A stretch of DNA of 29,369 nt, taken from IMG/VR virus record IMGVR_UViG_3300028844_002621, positions 1 to 29,369 of that record; one strand, written 5' to 3'. The notes beneath the pieces are model-generated. The model was not told where the DNA came from. It ran no database searches and was given only the letters and a program-made list of their open reading frames with translations. Source of the stretch: a virus. The translations under genes and the position numbers were made by a program. Positions 27,819 through 29,369 of the stretch are shown here, in pieces. The first letter of the stretch is position 1, and every line of letters begins with the position of its first letter.

Positions 27819-29366
27819 TTATTCATCAACTTCCTGCATTAATGCATCACTATCTTCGTGTTCTTCATCATTATTTATGGGAGTTTCTTCCTCTACAGAA
27901 AAAAGTTGATCAAACATTGTGCCTGCGTTAATAGCCCTTTTACCTGAAAAACCTTGTGATCCTGACTGAATTTGCATCCATAGTCTACTGTGTTGATCAA
28001 TCAAGTCTAGTGATTTTTGTCTGTCTTTAAGTGAAAAGATTTCATCAACTACATCTCCAAATCTTACACGATCAAACGTTTCATTCATCAACATTGCGGG
28101 GACACACCCTGAGTCATATTGTCTGTTTGCTTCTTGTACTGCAAACATATGCTGATAGACATTGTGTGCCTGTAGCAATGTATAACTGAGTGTGTCCCAA
28201 CTCGTTTTAGTTTCTTTCCCATGCTTGTTTAAGAAACCATGACCACGATAACAAAGGTCCTTCATAACCATTGCGTTAGTGACAGGAGAGTCATTAAATT
28301 TATCATGTATACCCTCTGCTATTACGGCGTCACTAAATTTACGCATGTCAGTATCAAAGTCTTTGCTTTCCGCAGTCTTTTCCATAGAGTATGTCCACTT
28401 AGTATTGTGTTCCATATTAGAGTTAAAGTATGCTAACCCTTTAGCCGCACCAAAGAAAGGACTTGCACAATCAAACGTAATCTGTAAGTTTGGATTGTGA
28501 TACTTTCTTACTGCTTTCTGAATATCAGAAAACAGGACAGCATATTCTAAGATAGATGTACCTAAGCAATGAATAAGATCATGCTTTCCGGGTTCTAACA
28601 GTCCATCATGTATAATACCAACGATTCTTTTTAAGGTAAGATGTATGTCGATTTTGTTTTGACCACCGAATGCCCAACCATTGAAATGATTATCTGGGTA
28701 CTTATTCGGATCGCAATACATCTTCATTTCCTCATACCAGTTATCTGACTGAGTATGATTCAACCCCTGCAAGACATTTAAGAACTTACAGTTACCATTA
28801 CGATTGTGTATAAAGTAATCGTTGTTGATATGCGTTGCCAGTGCGGCTTCCTCTATGGTTTTTATACCATGCTTGTCAAACAGATGTTGATTTTGCACAG
28901 TTTGCGAGGGTATGTCTAAACACATGCCGTAATCCATATACGTGTCCATCCACGTTAGGACTTTGATACGTTGTTCAAGTGCTTTAGGACAATTCGGATC
29001 TTTCCAATCAGCAGGCCATTGACCTTTCATAATCTGAAAACCACCCGAGTCGCCTAACATAAACGTACCCTCTTCTCTATCACGTATGATAGATTCAGCA
29101 GAAATGTCCTTAGTTACATCTAAGTCTGCATGGCCAGCAGAATACAATCCCCACTTATAAGTGAACAAACCTTCTTTAGAGTTTAAGAAATTCAGACGTT
29201 CTACGTCTCCGTTGAACCCTGCTGGTATACGTTCTTGAGGAAAGTAATCCTCAGTAGTTGTATCTCTTTGCTTACCTAAGCCAGTAATAAAAAAACTACT
29301 GACTGCGGGTAAGAACAGTGCCCAATCCGGCTTATGCTCTTTTGAAAGATCGATTTGTTCTGCCAT
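27819..29366 (-). CDS. dpdA: DpdA-like DNA guanine transglycosylase (TGT superfamily)
   Basis: A 515-residue protein related to tRNA-guanine transglycosylase. Motifs in TGT order: MLGDSGGFQIMKG (Asp106), DIPSQT near residue 151, KFLNVLQGLN, GWAFGGQ (residues 230-236; TGT has GGL), HCLGTS, and QITFDCASPFF with the probable nucleophile Asp299 (compare FDCVLPTR of TGT). The Cys/His zinc site at the C-terminus of TGT is not visible. Length exceeds bacterial TGT (~375-385), with a ~200-residue C-terminal part of unknown role. Phage DpdA proteins insert 7-deazaguanines into DNA in place of guanine; folE, queD and queE in this window supply the precursor. A tRNA target is the main alternative. The gene is complete, but its upstream region is outside the window. 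Confidence 0.85.
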   Translation of the reverse strand: MAEQIDLSKEHKPDWALFLPAVSSFFITGLGKQRDTTTEDYFPQERIPAGFNGDVERLNFLNSKEGLFTYKWGLYSAGHADLDVTKDISAESIIRDREEGTFMLGDSGGFQIMKGQWPADWKDPNCPKALEQRIKVLTWMDTYMDYGMCLDIPSQTVQNQHLFDKHGIKTIEEAALATHINNDYFIHNRNGNCKFLNVLQGLNHTQSDNWYEEMKMYCDPNKYPDNHFNGWAFGGQNKIDIHLTLKRIVGIIHDGLLEPGKHDLIHCLGTSILEYAVLFSDIQKAVRKYHNPNLQITFDCASPFFGAAKGLAYFNSNMEHNTKWTYSMEKTAESKDFDTDMRKFSDAVIAEGIHDKFNDSPVTNAMVMKDLCYRGHGFLNKHGKETKTSWDTLSYTLLQAHNVYQHMFAVQEANRQYDSGCVPAMLMNETFDRVRFGDVVDEIFSLKDRQKSLDLIDQHSRLWMQIQSGSQGFSGKRAINAGTMFDQLFSVEEETPINNDEEHEDSDALMQEVDE

Positions 29367-29369
29367 ATT

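Noticed and set aside
1-29369. tRNA genes
   Set aside because: I looked in intergenic regions for cloverleaf-like stretches with a TTCRA loop and found none. A tRNAscan run would be needed to be sure.
1-29369. CRISPR arrays, insertion sequences, integrase or attachment sites
   Set aside because: No regularly spaced repeats, transposase, integrase or long direct repeats are visible. The only repeat cluster is the 10-bp set at 3936-4019, whose spacing does not fit CRISPR.

Overview
The window looks like part of a large, AT-rich, lytic tailed-phage genome, probably a marine myovirus-type phage infecting a gammaproteobacterium. Genes are tightly packed, and many consecutive pairs share a TAATG or ATGA stop/start overlap. 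Almost all genes lie on the minus strand; the only plus-strand genes are two adjacent ones (9903-12858). A T4 RNase H-like 5'-3' exonuclease, a GP88-family protein and T4-late-like TATAAATA/GATAAATA motifs fit such a phage. YggX and IscU homologues, and a lipoprotein with a poly-glycine linker after the lipobox, point to a gammaproteobacterial host. No capsid, tail, terminase or polymerase gene is visible, so the taxonomy is inference.

Layout. 1-3.5 kb: unknown phage proteins, a small cupin and a secreted lipoprotein with an Ig-like and a TIM-barrel-like domain. 3.5-4.0 kb: the largest gene-poor stretch, holding a promoter, a terminator, a 10-bp tandem repeat pair present twice around a perfect hairpin, and one doubtful small ORF. 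4.0-9.9 kb: small unknown proteins, the exonuclease, a putative glycosyltransferase, YggX and a UV-damage endonuclease. 9.9-12.9 kb (plus strand): a GP88-like protein with a zinc-binding cysteine cluster, and a class 3 lipase. 12.9-15.4 kb: sugar epimerase, glycosyltransferase and small proteins. 15.4-15.65 kb: two consensus promoters and an intrinsic terminator bounding a candidate small RNA. 15.65-22.1 kb: IscU, QueE, a purine-type phosphoribosyltransferase, QueD, a nucleotidyltransferase, a 2OG-Fe(II) oxygenase and FolE, with several micro membrane proteins. 22.2-29.4 kb: SGNH-like hydrolase, GMP reductase, glycosyltransferase, nucleotidyltransferase-cupin fusion, a PTPS-like protein and a DpdA-type transglycosylase.

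How the parts may work together. FolE, QueD and QueE lead from GTP to 7-carboxy-7-deazaguanine, and a DpdA-like enzyme could insert a 7-deazaguanine into phage DNA. No QueC is present here, so the inserted base may be the carboxy form unless QueC lies elsewhere or comes from the host. QueE is a radical-SAM Fe-S enzyme; the phage also carries an apparently intact IscU scaffold and a YggX iron-trafficking protein, which could support cluster supply. GMP reductase and a phosphoribosyltransferase could alter the purine pool. A second set of genes (epimerase, glycosyltransferases, heptose-type nucleotidyltransferase-cupin, TagD-like nucleotidyltransferase) suggests sugar activation and glycan or DNA-base decoration.

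Regulation. I see several TTGACA-like/N17/TATAAT-like promoters on the minus strand, all with exactly 17-bp spacers. In four of them an ATG follows the -10 box by only 5-7 bases, which predicts leaderless transcripts. All functional statements rest on motif reading by eye; no database search was run.
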